A stretch of 64,000 nt of DNA from Rhizobiaceae bacterium (GCA_017643495.1 JAEPNK010000002.1:868001-932000), one strand, 5' to 3'. Shown: positions 43,675-52,406, counted from the stretch's first letter. The notes: generated from the letters alone by a model not told the origin. Program-made: numbers and translations.

Positions 43675-44667
43675 TTACAACGACATGAGACTGGCCTGCC
43701 ATTGGCAGCGGTAAGTCATGCCGTTTTCACGCCATTCATAGGAAGGCTCGCCCTGAAAGGTGGATTTGGTTAGCTGCAGCAAAACGGTGGAACCGAAGCC
43801 TTTTGCCTCACTTGCCGGTTCAATCGGCCGCTCCCTGTTTTCCGTCCAGACAAGTTCAAACAGATCTGCATCCTCGTCAGTGATGATCTGCAGGTCAACA
43901 GTGCCATCAGGGTCCTGCAAGGCACCGTACTTGACGGCATTCGTCGCCAGTTCGTTGAGTGCCAGCACCAGGGTTTGTGACGCTTTTTCATTCGCCTCGA
44001 AATCCGATGTGCGAATTGTAATCCGGTTCTGGTTGTTCACCGAATGCAAGGTGTCCTCTACCAGGTTCTCCAGTGAGGCACGTCGTGTTTCATTGCCGAG
44101 AATGAGCTGGTTTACACCTGCCAGTGCCTGCAGGCGCTGACCAAAAGCTTCCTGATATTCATCAAGGTTGGCGCTCGATTTTGCCGTCATCCGGGATATG
44201 CCGTTGATCATTGCGATGATGTTCTTGACCCGGTGCGCCATTTCCCTGGCCACATATTCCGCCTGCTTTTCAGCTTCCTTGATGCTGGTGATGTCCCAGT
44301 TCACTCCGGCGAAATGCTTGAAACTCTCACCGTCAACCGCGACACTGTCACCCTTTGAACCAAGCCAGCAATAATTGCCGTCCTCCTTGAGATAGCGGAA
44401 TTCCCCTTGGAAGGTGACATTCCCTTTCATCGCCTGTTCGATTCTGTCCCGAACCTCTTCGCGATCATCGGGATGTATCCGGTCAAAAAAGACGGATGAC
44501 GCGACCATGCCACTTGTACCGGCATGACCGGTAAGCCGGTCGTGCATCTCATCCACAATGATTTCATCGGTCTGGAGATCCCAAAGCCAGACACTCATCC
44601 CGCCAGCCTGCATTGCACTGTGTAGCCAGGAGGCATCCAGATAGCCTTTGGAAATTATTGATCGCAT
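43675..44667 (-). CDS. HWE-family PAS sensor histidine kinase
   Basis: A 330-residue soluble kinase. A PAS/PAC domain (about residues 15-135, WLWDLQTDEIIVDE to GVNWDITSIKEAE) precedes an HWE/HisKA_2 kinase core. The phospho-acceptor is H145 in EMAHRVKNIIA. The ATP-binding N box is LALNELATNAVKYGAL, WTE is at 274-276, and GFGS at 290-293. HWE kinases are common in Rhizobiales and often act in the general stress response or light/redox sensing. There is no adjacent response regulator. The PAS ligand cannot be deduced; no LOV-type cysteine motif is seen. Confidence 0.9.
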   Translation of the reverse strand: MRSIISKGYLDASWLHSAMQAGGMSVWLWDLQTDEIIVDEMHDRLTGHAGTSGMVASSVFFDRIHPDDREEVRDRIEQAMKGNVTFQGEFRYLKEDGNYCWLGSKGDSVAVDGESFKHFAGVNWDITSIKEAEKQAEYVAREMAHRVKNIIAMINGISRMTAKSSANLDEYQEAFGQRLQALAGVNQLILGNETRRASLENLVEDTLHSVNNQNRITIRTSDFEANEKASQTLVLALNELATNAVKYGALQDPDGTVDLQIITDEDADLFELVWTENRERPIEPASEAKGFGSTVLLQLTKSTFQGEPSYEWRENGMTYRCQWQASLMSL

Positions 44668-44843
44668 GGTGCCGGATAAAAATTGCTGTTGGAATTAAAT
44701 ATTGAGTTGTAACCAAGCATTACTGGTAGCTCATGCCAGCCACACTGACCATTAAAAAAGACATACCCGATCATGTAACGGGCGCACTGAATCCAGGCGT
44801 GATTATAACGTTTACGAACAGCCAAAAATTGCCGGAAACAGGG

Positions 44844-44884
44844 TAAAAATACGCCTTTTCTCAACCGGTTATCGGAAAAACGCG
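44844..44884 (-). terminator. Possible terminator after hybrid kinase gene
   Basis: Just past the stop of the hybrid kinase gene, the minus strand reads CGTTTTTC, a 12-14 base loop, then GAGAAAAGGCG and TATTTTT. The stem includes G-U pairs and a bulge, so this is only a moderate candidate. Confidence 0.4.
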
Positions 44885-44885
44885 A

Positions 44886-46802
44886 TCAAGCAAAAAGACG
44901 CACTACGTCGCCGCATGATGAACGGCTGAGCATGTTGTCCAGATCAAAGCTGGTCAGAACGGACGGATCACGTGATGCCTTCAGGGAATCATCGAGTGCA
45001 CGATTGAGGTCATCATTCCTGATCGGTTTCAGCAACTGGTCCTGAATACGACACATGCTCAACTGCGGATGTTCGCTTGCAAGGTCGTATGAAGAAGACA
45101 GAATGATTGGCAGTGTGGAATAGGCAGGTTCTGAACGGATGGATTCAACCAGTTCCAGACCGACAAGGTCCGGCATGTCACCGTTGATGATTGCCGCATC
45201 AAGCGACATGCCCTGATCATGCATGAACCGGAGCAACTGGATTGCCTCGTGAACGTTTGCAGCCGCGGCACTGTCCAGATTCCATGCTGCAAGTTTCTCG
45301 GTAACAATCTCGCGGCTCAGGGCATGGTCATCGACAACAAGTATCCGCTGACGGTTGAATGACAACCATGGTGAGGGAATGTCTGCATCACGCTTTGCAA
45401 GCATGAACGGGATCTCGAACCAGAACGTTGATCCCTGCTCGAGGACGGAATCGACCCCGATTTGACCATCCATAAGCTCTACAAGTGAGGATGAAATTGA
45501 CAGCCCAAGGCCCGTCCCGTCGTGCTTGCGGGTTGCACTCTCGTCAACCTGCGAGAACTTCTCGAAAACCCGCTTGCACTTGTCTTCCGGTATGCCGATT
45601 CCCGTATCGGTTACATTGATACGGATATTCGCGGTATCATCATCAACGGTTCCACTCATTTCGATCAGCACATGCCCGTCATCAGTGAACTTGATGGCAT
45701 TGCCAACCAGGTTGGTGACGATCTGCCGGAATCTGCCAACATCCCCGATAACCGAACGTGGCAGGTCCATGTTCATCCGCACGGCAAACTGGAGGTTTTT
45801 CTCCGCTGCGCGCGCAGACATCAGGGCTGCAACATCTTCAATCGCCCGACCCGGGTCAAAAGGTTCGGGATCAAGCTCAAGGTGTCCTGCATCAATCTTG
45901 GAAAAATCAAGAATGTCGTTGATGATGGTCAACAACGAACTGCCGGACTTCACGATAATATCTGTGAATGTTTGCTGTTTTGGAGTGAGTTCCGTTCTGG
46001 CCATCAATTGGGCCATGCCCATGATACCGTTCATCGGGGTTCTGATTTCATGCGACATGTTTGCCAGGAACATGCTTTTTGCAGCATCGGCAGCTTCAGC
46101 CCGCTTGCCCTCTTCCTCGAGGCGCTGCGCTCTCAGGTCCAGTTCTTTCTGCGATGCAATAATCTTTCTTTCCATCGGAATGAAGATGAACAGCGCACCT
46201 GCGGCCGCAAGAAACAGCAGACTTGAAACAATCGAGCCTCCCATTAGCGAGAAGTCAGCCAGCTTCTTTTGTTCGGCGCCCGTGTCCTGGATAAGCTTCT
46301 CGACCAGCAAGTCAAACTCGGCAGTCGACTGGGTGGTAAACTTGTAGATTTCCAGTTCCGTCAGCGAATTGTCCAGCGCACGCCTTACAAGCTCATGCCC
46401 CCTTTCCATCACCTTGAGGACAACATCATCCCCCCGTATCTGGTCATCGACAAGTGCCCGGAGGTGCTCAGGTGCGTCGCCCTCAACGATACGCTCCTGC
46501 AACTTGGCGTGAATATTTGCCATCACGTTGATCGCAGTCCGCGATGAACTGGCAAACGTTTCCCGTTCTTCGAGTGGAAGGTTGGTTATGCGGAACACCT
46601 TGTTGAAGGCATCGAGCGCCTGAGTGTTCAGCAGCGCAATGGTCCTGAAATCATCCGTGACCTGCCGATACTGCTTGCCCACCATGTAATCGTAAAACAG
46701 CCCGCCACACGCAACAAGGATAATGAGCGCAGTGACGATACCGTAGCGCACACGCAGAAACGTCTTGGTAATTTCATTACTTGTGTTGGAAACAACTGTC
46801 AT
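44886..46802 (-). CDS. Hybrid histidine kinase with degenerate receiver
   Basis: A 638-residue membrane kinase. The first helix is about residues 21-40, followed by a periplasmic helical sensor (about 41-185) and a second helix (about 188-210). HisKA carries H251 in NMSHEIRTPMNG. The HATPase has NLVGNAIKF, DTGIGIP and DGTGLGLSI. The receiver-like domain (about 486-605) keeps the acidic pair D491-D492, S569/S570 and K592. The phospho-acceptor aspartate is replaced by asparagine (N540, codon 45183-45185, in AIINGDMPDLVG), so it cannot be phosphorylated normally. The kinase core looks active. No output gene is adjacent. Confidence 0.92.
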   Translation of the reverse strand: MTVVSNTSNEITKTFLRVRYGIVTALIILVACGGLFYDYMVGKQYRQVTDDFRTIALLNTQALDAFNKVFRITNLPLEERETFASSSRTAINVMANIHAKLQERIVEGDAPEHLRALVDDQIRGDDVVLKVMERGHELVRRALDNSLTELEIYKFTTQSTAEFDLLVEKLIQDTGAEQKKLADFSLMGGSIVSSLLFLAAAGALFIFIPMERKIIASQKELDLRAQRLEEEGKRAEAADAAKSMFLANMSHEIRTPMNGIMGMAQLMARTELTPKQQTFTDIIVKSGSSLLTIINDILDFSKIDAGHLELDPEPFDPGRAIEDVAALMSARAAEKNLQFAVRMNMDLPRSVIGDVGRFRQIVTNLVGNAIKFTDDGHVLIEMSGTVDDDTANIRINVTDTGIGIPEDKCKRVFEKFSQVDESATRKHDGTGLGLSISSSLVELMDGQIGVDSVLEQGSTFWFEIPFMLAKRDADIPSPWLSFNRQRILVVDDHALSREIVTEKLAAWNLDSAAAANVHEAIQLLRFMHDQGMSLDAAIINGDMPDLVGLELVESIRSEPAYSTLPIILSSSYDLASEHPQLSMCRIQDQLLKPIRNDDLNRALDDSLKASRDPSVLTSFDLDNMLSRSSCGDVVRLFA

Positions 46803-46982
46803 GCTGGGATCTGGCGAAGTTTGAATTTATCTGGCAAGCCAAACGTAATCCAGGCTCCGTTTCCGCGATATTCACTTCACGGATCGTGATGGCCCCTAGC
46901 CCGTTGGTATCCTGACCATAGCGCCAACTTGGTTAAAACAAGGTTTATCCGGCAGCTTTGATGGGCGCGAAAACGGCCTGAA

Positions 46983-48020
46983 TCAATGCTTCAGCAAGGC
47001 TTTGTGCACATCTTCGCGGGTGATGCGGCCAATAATGGCGCCATCTGCCTCGACATAGACAGGCAATTCGGAACCAACCTGCATTTCCATCACTTCAAGC
47101 ATGGTGGTTTCACTGGAAACAGACAGCGCATCTGCATGGGATTTCTTTTTCTTGGAAACCGGCTTCATCGCATCTTCTGCCGTGAGCACGGCAAGCGGAT
47201 TCATGTGTGCAACAAAATCCTCGACATAACGGTTAGCCGGGTTGTTCAGGATTTCCTGGGCTGTTCCCACCTGAATGATCCGTCCGCCTTCCATGATGGC
47301 AATCCGGCTGCCAATCTTGATCGCTTCATCCAGGTCATGGCTGACAAAGATGATGGTGCGCTTCAAACGGGTTTGCAGATCAATCAGTTCATCCTGCAGG
47401 CGGGCACGAATAAGCGGATCAAGTGCCGAATAAGGCTCGTCCATCAGCAGGATAGGTGCCTGTGTGGCAAATGCCCGTGCCAGGCCGACACGCTGCTGCA
47501 TGCCGCCAGACAGTTCCTGAACCCGCTTCTGCGACCAGTCCGACAAACCCACAAGCGAAAGTTGCTCATCCACCCGGCTGGCAGTTTCAGCCTTCGAGAG
47601 ACCGGCAAGCTCCAGCCCGAAGCCGACATTTTCCTGAACGGTGCGCCACGGCAAAAGGCCGAACTGCTGAAACACCATCGACACATGGTTCAGCCGCAAC
47701 TGGCGCAATTCGGAAGCAGAACAGCTTTCAGGGTTCACCCAATTCTCGCCGGACTTCACTTCAACCGCCCCCCGGATTACCGGGTTAAGCCCGTTAACAC
47801 CACGCAGCAGGGTCGATTTGCCTGATCCGGACAAGCCCATGAGGACAAGGACTTCGCCTGCATGAACATCAAGGCTTGCGCCCGCCACACCGAGAATCTG
47901 GCCGGTTTCCGACTGGATTTCCTCGCGCGACTTTCCTTCATCGATGAGCGGGAGTGCCTTTTTCGGACTGTCTCCGAACACAATATCCACATCGCGCAGT
48001 TTGACAATCGGGTCAGCCAT
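46983..48020 (-). CDS. choV: Choline/betaine ABC transporter ATP-binding protein ChoV
   Basis: A 345-residue ATPase of the ProV/OpuAA type. The Walker A is GLSGSGKSTLLRG, the signature is ELSGGMQQRVGLARA and the Walker B ILLMDEPYSALDP, with the H-loop in VSHDLDEA. A C-terminal CBS-like segment (about 285-345) ends in GRITREDVHKALLKH; in relatives this regulates transport by ionic strength. It overlaps choW by one base (TGATG). The order X-W-V and the sequence type point to choline or betaine uptake. Confidence 0.9.
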   Translation of the reverse strand: MADPIVKLRDVDIVFGDSPKKALPLIDEGKSREEIQSETGQILGVAGASLDVHAGEVLVLMGLSGSGKSTLLRGVNGLNPVIRGAVEVKSGENWVNPESCSASELRQLRLNHVSMVFQQFGLLPWRTVQENVGFGLELAGLSKAETASRVDEQLSLVGLSDWSQKRVQELSGGMQQRVGLARAFATQAPILLMDEPYSALDPLIRARLQDELIDLQTRLKRTIIFVSHDLDEAIKIGSRIAIMEGGRIIQVGTAQEILNNPANRYVEDFVAHMNPLAVLTAEDAMKPVSKKKKSHADALSVSSETTMLEVMEMQVGSELPVYVEADGAIIGRITREDVHKALLKH

Positions 48021-48877
48021 CAGTTGTCCTCCCTTTCATACCGCAGAAAACGGTCAAGAAGAATTGCCACAAGAACAATCACAAGACCCGCCTCAAAGCC
48101 CTTGGCAATGTTCACTGTATTGAGCGCACGAATGACAGGTACGCCCAATCCCGGCGCTCCGACAAGGGCTGCGATCACCACCATGGAAAGCGACAGCATG
48201 ATGGTTTGGGTCAATCCCGCCATGATGTTCGGAATCGCATAAGGCAACTCGACCTTGAAGAGCAGTTGCATGGGCGTTGCACCAAACGACTTGCCTGCCT
48301 CGATCAATTGCGTCGGCACGGATTTGACACCCAGTTCTGTCAACCGGATCGGAGCCGGAATTGCGAAGATCACAGTTGCAATCAGCCCCGGGACCATGCC
48401 GAGGCCAAAGAGAATGAGTGCCGGAATGAGATAAACAAAGGTAGGTATGGTCTGCATCAGGTCGAGAACCGGCCGTATGAATGCGGAAAATGCCTTGCTG
48501 TGCGCCGCTGCTATGCCGATCGGCACGCCAACAACCATACAGACAAGGGAAGCCGCCAGAACCAGTGCCAGCGTTTGCAACATCTCGTCCCAATATCCCT
48601 GATTGAGAATGAGCAAGGTCGACAGTGCCACAAAAACCGGAAACCCGATGCTGCGCTTGAGGTACCAGGCAAGGGCAACCAGCAGCAAGACGAATACCAG
48701 CGGATTGGGAAAACTGAGCAGCCACAGGACTGCATCAATCATGGTTTCCAACTGGTCGGATATCCAGTCAAAGAAGAACCCGCCATTGTCGATCAGCCAG
48801 TCGACAGCATTCTTGGCCCATTTCCCGACCGGAATTTCATAGGATGTTACGAGATCATTCAGCCATTCAAGAGCCAT
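48020..48877 (-). CDS. choW: Choline/betaine ABC transporter permease ChoW
   Basis: A 285-residue inner-membrane permease (ProW/OpuAB type). An amphipathic N-terminus of about 55 residues precedes six to seven helices. The EAA-like loop that contacts the ATPase is around KSVPTQLIEAGKSFGATPMQLLFKVELPYAIPNIMAGL. It sits between choX (separated by 86 bases containing a strong stem-loop) and choV. Confidence 0.9.
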   Translation of the reverse strand: MALEWLNDLVTSYEIPVGKWAKNAVDWLIDNGGFFFDWISDQLETMIDAVLWLLSFPNPLVFVLLLVALAWYLKRSIGFPVFVALSTLLILNQGYWDEMLQTLALVLAASLVCMVVGVPIGIAAAHSKAFSAFIRPVLDLMQTIPTFVYLIPALILFGLGMVPGLIATVIFAIPAPIRLTELGVKSVPTQLIEAGKSFGATPMQLLFKVELPYAIPNIMAGLTQTIMLSLSMVVIAALVGAPGLGVPVIRALNTVNIAKGFEAGLVIVLVAILLDRFLRYEREDN

Positions 48878-48911
48878 GCGCCAGTCCGTGCTGTGATTTC
48901 AGGAGAAAACA

Positions 48912-48936
48912 CCCGGGCGAAGCGGTTCCGCCCGGG
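48912..48936 (-). terminator. Intercistronic stem-loop between choX and choW
   Basis: CCCGGGC (48912-48918) pairs with GCCCGGG (48930-48936), extended by GAA/TTC around a GCGG loop. On the transcript it lies after the choX stop and before choW and is followed by TGTTTTC. Such hairpins usually protect the abundant binding-protein mRNA or act as partial terminators, lowering permease expression. Confidence 0.6.
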
Positions 48937-48963
48937 CAATCAGTCATCGTTTTCACGAAAGGC

Positions 48964-49920
48964 TCAAAGGCCCAGTTCTTCCTTGACGGCAGGCATCGCT
49001 TCCCCGCCATCGAGCGTGGTAACGCCATCAAGCCAATCCGAAAGAACATCGGGATTGTTTTTCAGCCATGCTTCGGCAGCATCATTTGGATCCTCACCGT
49101 CATTGAGGATGGCACCCATGATCTCGTTTTCCATGGCAAGCGAGAACTTCAGGTTGCCGATGAACTTGGCCGCATTCGGACAGTCTTCGGCATATCCGGC
49201 CCGCACATTGGTATGAACTTCAGCGCCACCAAGGTTTGGTCCGAAGAAATCATCGCCGCCTTCAAGATAGGTCAGGTCGAAATTCGCATTCATCGGGTGT
49301 GGCTCCCATCCGAGGAAAACAACAGGCTCGTCACCCTTCGCGCGAGCAACCTGTGCAAGCATGCCGGCTTCGGAAGATTCCACCACTTCAAAGCCTTTCA
49401 GGCTGAAAGCGTCTTTCTCAATCATGTCAAGGATCAGGCGGTTGCCGTCATTGCCTGGCTCAATACCGTAAATCTTGCCATCCAGGGCATCCTTGTTTGC
49501 AGCAATGTCTTCAAAGGATTTGATGCCCATTTCAGCACCCTTGGCATTGGTGGCAAGCGTATATTTGGCACCGGTCAGGTTTACGCCCATGTCGACCACA
49601 GACTTGTCATCGAGGAACGGGCGGATATCTGCTTCCATCGTCGGCATCCAGTTACCGAGGAAAATGTCGATGTCCTTGTTCTTGAGGGATTGGTAGGTGA
49701 CCGGTACGGAAAGCACCTTCACATCTGCTGAATAGCCAAGCGCTTCGGCAATGACCGACGCTGTCGCGGTTGTGGCAGTGATGTCGGTCCAGCCAACATC
49801 GGAAAAGCGCATCGTCTTGCACGCTTCGCCATCCGCGGCCTGCGCAGGCGTTGCATTGAATGCAGCCGGGATGATGGCTGCTGACATGGCAAAAGCAGCA
49901 AGCATTGATCTGAATTTCAT
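48964..49920 (-). CDS. choX: Choline ABC transporter substrate-binding protein ChoX
   Basis: A 318-residue periplasmic protein of the OpuAC/ProX type. The signal peptide (about residues 1-28) is cleaved after AQA. Choline-binding features typical of ChoX include FSDVGWTDITATTATA and the aromatic segments FLGNWMPTME and FLGWEPHPMNA, which supply the box around the quaternary ammonium. The ATG at 49920 follows GGGAGATAAAC; the longer open frame upstream is non-coding. It is the first gene of choXWV, with a promoter-like region at 49963-49991. Betaine rather than choline remains possible. Confidence 0.9.
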   Translation of the reverse strand: MKFRSMLAAFAMSAAIIPAAFNATPAQAADGEACKTMRFSDVGWTDITATTATASVIAEALGYSADVKVLSVPVTYQSLKNKDIDIFLGNWMPTMEADIRPFLDDKSVVDMGVNLTGAKYTLATNAKGAEMGIKSFEDIAANKDALDGKIYGIEPGNDGNRLILDMIEKDAFSLKGFEVVESSEAGMLAQVARAKGDEPVVFLGWEPHPMNANFDLTYLEGGDDFFGPNLGGAEVHTNVRAGYAEDCPNAAKFIGNLKFSLAMENEIMGAILNDGEDPNDAAEAWLKNNPDVLSDWLDGVTTLDGGEAMPAVKEELGL

Positions 49921-49962
49921 GTTTATCTCCCTGATTTGTTTTATTTTTGTGTATCTGAGGCG

Positions 49963-49991
49963 ACTATAGACAGAAAATGCCTGTCTGAAAA
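49963..49991 (-). promoter_or_regulatory. choX promoter with embedded inverted repeat
   Basis: On the minus strand TTTTCA, 17 bases, then TATAGT lie about 45 bases upstream of choX. The spacer is almost entirely the inverted repeat AGACAG-N7-CTGTCT (49968-49986), so a bound protein would block or remodel the promoter. A second related repeat, ACAGA-CGA-TCTGT, lies at 50016-50028. Confidence 0.5.
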
Positions 49992-50097
49992 CGCTTTGCG
50001 GGCAGTTATGCCGATACAGACGATCTGTCCACCGGTTGTCCGGCATGGCTTGCAAACCTGCCGGGAACAACAGAACCGTTTTTGACAGTCCGAAATG

Positions 50098-50120
50098 AAA
50101 AAGGCCGGCATAGGCCGGCC
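50098..50120 (-). terminator. Rho-independent terminator after csp
   Basis: On the minus strand GGCCGGC-CTAT-GCCGGCC is followed by five T residues, 48 bases past the cold-shock gene stop: a compact GC-rich intrinsic terminator. Confidence 0.85.
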
Positions 50121-50167
50121 AATTGTAGAACTTGAAACTCCAGCATATTCTGCTGGATGGAATGAGA

Positions 50168-50383
50168 TCAGGCCTCAGCCGTGATGTTGACTGCCTTGGG
50201 CCCTTTGCCCCGGTTGTCCATCTCTGTCTCAAAAGTAATCTTCTGGTTCTCAGTCAACAGGTCCATGCCTGAAGCCTTGACCGCAGAAATATGCACGAAA
50301 ACGTCTTTGCCGCCATCGTCCGGAGTAATGAAACCGAAGCCCTTTTCAGTATTGAAGAACTTCACTGTTCCTGATTGTGACAT
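50168..50383 (-). CDS. Cold-shock domain protein (CspA family)
   Basis: A 71-residue single cold-shock domain. The RNA-binding motifs are RNP1 KGFGFI and RNP2 VFVHIS. It acts as an RNA chaperone in the cytoplasm. The ATG at 50383 follows AAGGAA. It is monocistronic, with its own terminator; the 288-base upstream gap to the secreted hydrolase gene probably holds the promoter and a long leader, as in other csp genes, but I cannot define them. Confidence 0.95.
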   Translation of the reverse strand: MSQSGTVKFFNTEKGFGFITPDDGGKDVFVHISAVKASGMDLLTENQKITFETEMDNRGKGPKAVNITAEA

Positions 50384-50671
50384 GATCTTGTATTCCTTTC
50401 ATCGATCCCGTCTGTATTTGGCGATGAATTACTGATGTGCATCATCACCGGGGGCAGGCAGTGCAGTATGTCGAGGAAAGGGCGAAGTGTAAGTCGCATC
50501 TTTTTTTCTCAGGTCTGAATTCGTCAGCCCGAGTTCCGATTTGCTCGGAAACTCCAGTCTTCTTCATGTTCGCAAAATGCCCGAACGGCTTGATATTCGC
50601 GCCGATAAGCAGAATAAGCAAGTATTATTTCAAAAATGTGTCGCCGGGCATTATCGCTGCAAACCGTTTGA

Positions 50672-51619
50672 TCAACGGCCTCGCTGTATGGTTTGCGACG
50701 CTGGACGGACCGGTTCGGGGCTTGCTGAATAACCGCTCGCATAGGCAGTACCCGTCTCGCCCACACCGATCTTTGGCACCGGGCCAATACTCGCGGTTGT
50801 AACCGGATCGACAACCCCGGGCAGAACAGCGGAAGGGTCGTGCGTGGTACCGGCTGATACGGTTTCTGCAACCGGCGCCTGATATTGGTGTTGTGGTTGG
50901 TTGTTCACATGGCGAACATCTATCGTTGCAACGCGATGACCTGCCCAAGGGTCAACCGGCGGTTCGATAACCGGCATTTGCGGTGCAGGCTGAATGGCTG
51001 GAGGTGCAACTTGTGGTGTCGTTTCCATGCCGCCACGTTCGGCTGCGTGGACCTTGCGCACAGCATCCAGCATGCCGTTTTGGACGCGCGGTGAATCATC
51101 CATGCGATTGTGAATGTATCCGCTGACATGAATGTTTTTGGCATTTGGATGGGAAGAAGCATTGGTCAGCAAACCGTAAACCGGATTGATCGAGTAATAG
51201 TTCTCAACCCATTCGACATTGTCACCTGCAACACCAACCGGCCCGGGAATATCAATCAGCCCGAGATAGGCAACACGGATCCCTTCCGCACGCATCCGGC
51301 GCGCCATCGCCATTGAGGCAAGGGCCCCCATCGAGTGACCGATAAAGGCAACGCTTTCCGGTTTGCGGCGCCGGATGGTGGCAAGTGCATCTTCAACTGC
51401 ACCAAACCTGCGGACTTCTGCATGAATTCCCTCGGAATTCATCTGGCGGGCGATTTTTTCAAGTCCGCGCGAAAAATGCATATTTGAATTGATGAAGGAG
51501 AAATCACCTGCCCCCTTGAACAAATAGACCTCAACGGCCCGTGCAGATGAAACAAACGGTGAAAGGAAAAAGGCGCATGCAGCCATGGTCGCTGCGGCCT
51601 TGAGGAAAACGCGATACAT
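50672..51619 (-). CDS. Secreted alpha/beta-hydrolase-like protein with proline-rich tail
   Basis: A 315-residue protein. The signal peptide (about residues 1-28) ends SSARA. The core (about 29-190) has an alpha/beta-hydrolase look with the nucleophile elbow GHSMGA (S96) and IHVSGYIHNRM near its end. The last 120 residues are Pro/Ala/Val-rich and probably disordered. The family is uncharacterised to me; a periplasmic lipase/esterase role is only suggested by the GxSxG motif. Two tandem GTTGA-N6/7-TTACC elements precede it. Confidence 0.75.
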   Translation of the reverse strand: MYRVFLKAAATMAACAFFLSPFVSSARAVEVYLFKGAGDFSFINSNMHFSRGLEKIARQMNSEGIHAEVRRFGAVEDALATIRRRKPESVAFIGHSMGALASMAMARRMRAEGIRVAYLGLIDIPGPVGVAGDNVEWVENYYSINPVYGLLTNASSHPNAKNIHVSGYIHNRMDDSPRVQNGMLDAVRKVHAAERGGMETTPQVAPPAIQPAPQMPVIEPPVDPWAGHRVATIDVRHVNNQPQHQYQAPVAETVSAGTTHDPSAVLPGVVDPVTTASIGPVPKIGVGETGTAYASGYSASPEPVRPASQTIQRGR

Positions 51620-51655
51620 ATTACCCTCTACTCAACAATGTGCCCACCCAGGCAT

Positions 51656-51695
51656 GTTGAAAAGTGTTACCCATTACGGTTGAGAAAAGGTTACC
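51656..51695 (-). repeat. Tandem GTTGA-N6/7-TTACC repeats
   Basis: Two near-identical units, at 51656-51671 and 51679-51695, start 23 bp apart and lie 37-76 bases upstream of the secreted hydrolase start. They look like a two-site operator. The GTTACC core recurs near the lytic transglycosylase and lpxC genes. Confidence 0.4.
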
Positions 51696-51822
51696 TGCAT
51701 GCCGAAGCAGGAATTTCGTTGGCGTTTCTTACCTGTTCAACCTGCGCGAACAGGACCATGATCCTGTCTTTTGATACTAGGTTGAAGCTTCCGGTGCACT
51801 GGAAACGAACGCAATTACATCG

Positions 51823-52341
51823 CTACTCAGCACCGACAATCAGCACCCAGAAATGGTTTAGCCTCGGGTTCTTGCCCGACGTGTTGGGCGCATAGGCAAT
51901 CCCCCCAAGTGTATAACGCTTCTTCAGCAGGATTTTCCGGTGCCCCGGTGAATCAAGCCACCCCTTGATCGCAGCCTGGATGCTGCGATACCCCACGCCG
52001 ATATTCTCCCCTGCGCTATTGTCAAACCCGACCGAAAAGATGCGTGTCTTGAATTTTGTTGAAGGCCCGAACTCGTGCCCGAATTTTCCTGTGCTTCCCA
52101 TCAGGTTCGCATGGCGCTGCGCCGCTTCCATGAGCCGTGCATCCTGCTGGAAACCGGCGAGGAAAAACCGCTGGCGGGTACGGTTCAATTCGAAAAAGGA
52201 TTCATCAACGCTGAACTCGACCGGCCTATCGTCAACCGGCGGTCCGAGTTCCAGTTTGCTGGACGGACTGCAGGATGCCAGAACAATACCGGCAACAAGA
52301 AGCAACGTAATTCGTCGCACGAAAGTAAATTGTCTGCTCAT
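51823..52341 (-). CDS. CAP/SCP-domain lipoprotein
   Basis: A 172-residue protein. The N-terminal signal has a lipobox (VLASC, cysteine about residue 24). A CAP (SCP/PR1) domain follows from about residue 55, with QRHANLMGSTGKFGHEF, NSAGENIGVGY, IQAAIKGWLDSPGHRKILL and GIAYA. Histidines and glutamates of the CAP cavity are present. Bacterial CAP proteins are surface or periplasmic with unknown activity. It is downstream of the chemoreceptor terminator and apparently monocistronic. Confidence 0.87.
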   Translation of the reverse strand: MSRQFTFVRRITLLLVAGIVLASCSPSSKLELGPPVDDRPVEFSVDESFFELNRTRQRFFLAGFQQDARLMEAAQRHANLMGSTGKFGHEFGPSTKFKTRIFSVGFDNSAGENIGVGYRSIQAAIKGWLDSPGHRKILLKKRYTLGGIAYAPNTSGKNPRLNHFWVLIVGAE

Positions 52342-52406
52342 GGATCGCAGTATTACCGACAGGCCTTAATACTTCCCTGCTTAACCAACATGAACGGCCA
52401 CCCGCC

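Noticed and set aside
48964..50232. A 422-residue version of ChoX
   Set aside because: The extra 104 residues cross the csp terminator and the choX promoter, and the signal peptide would be internal; the ATG at 49920 has a proper ribosome site.
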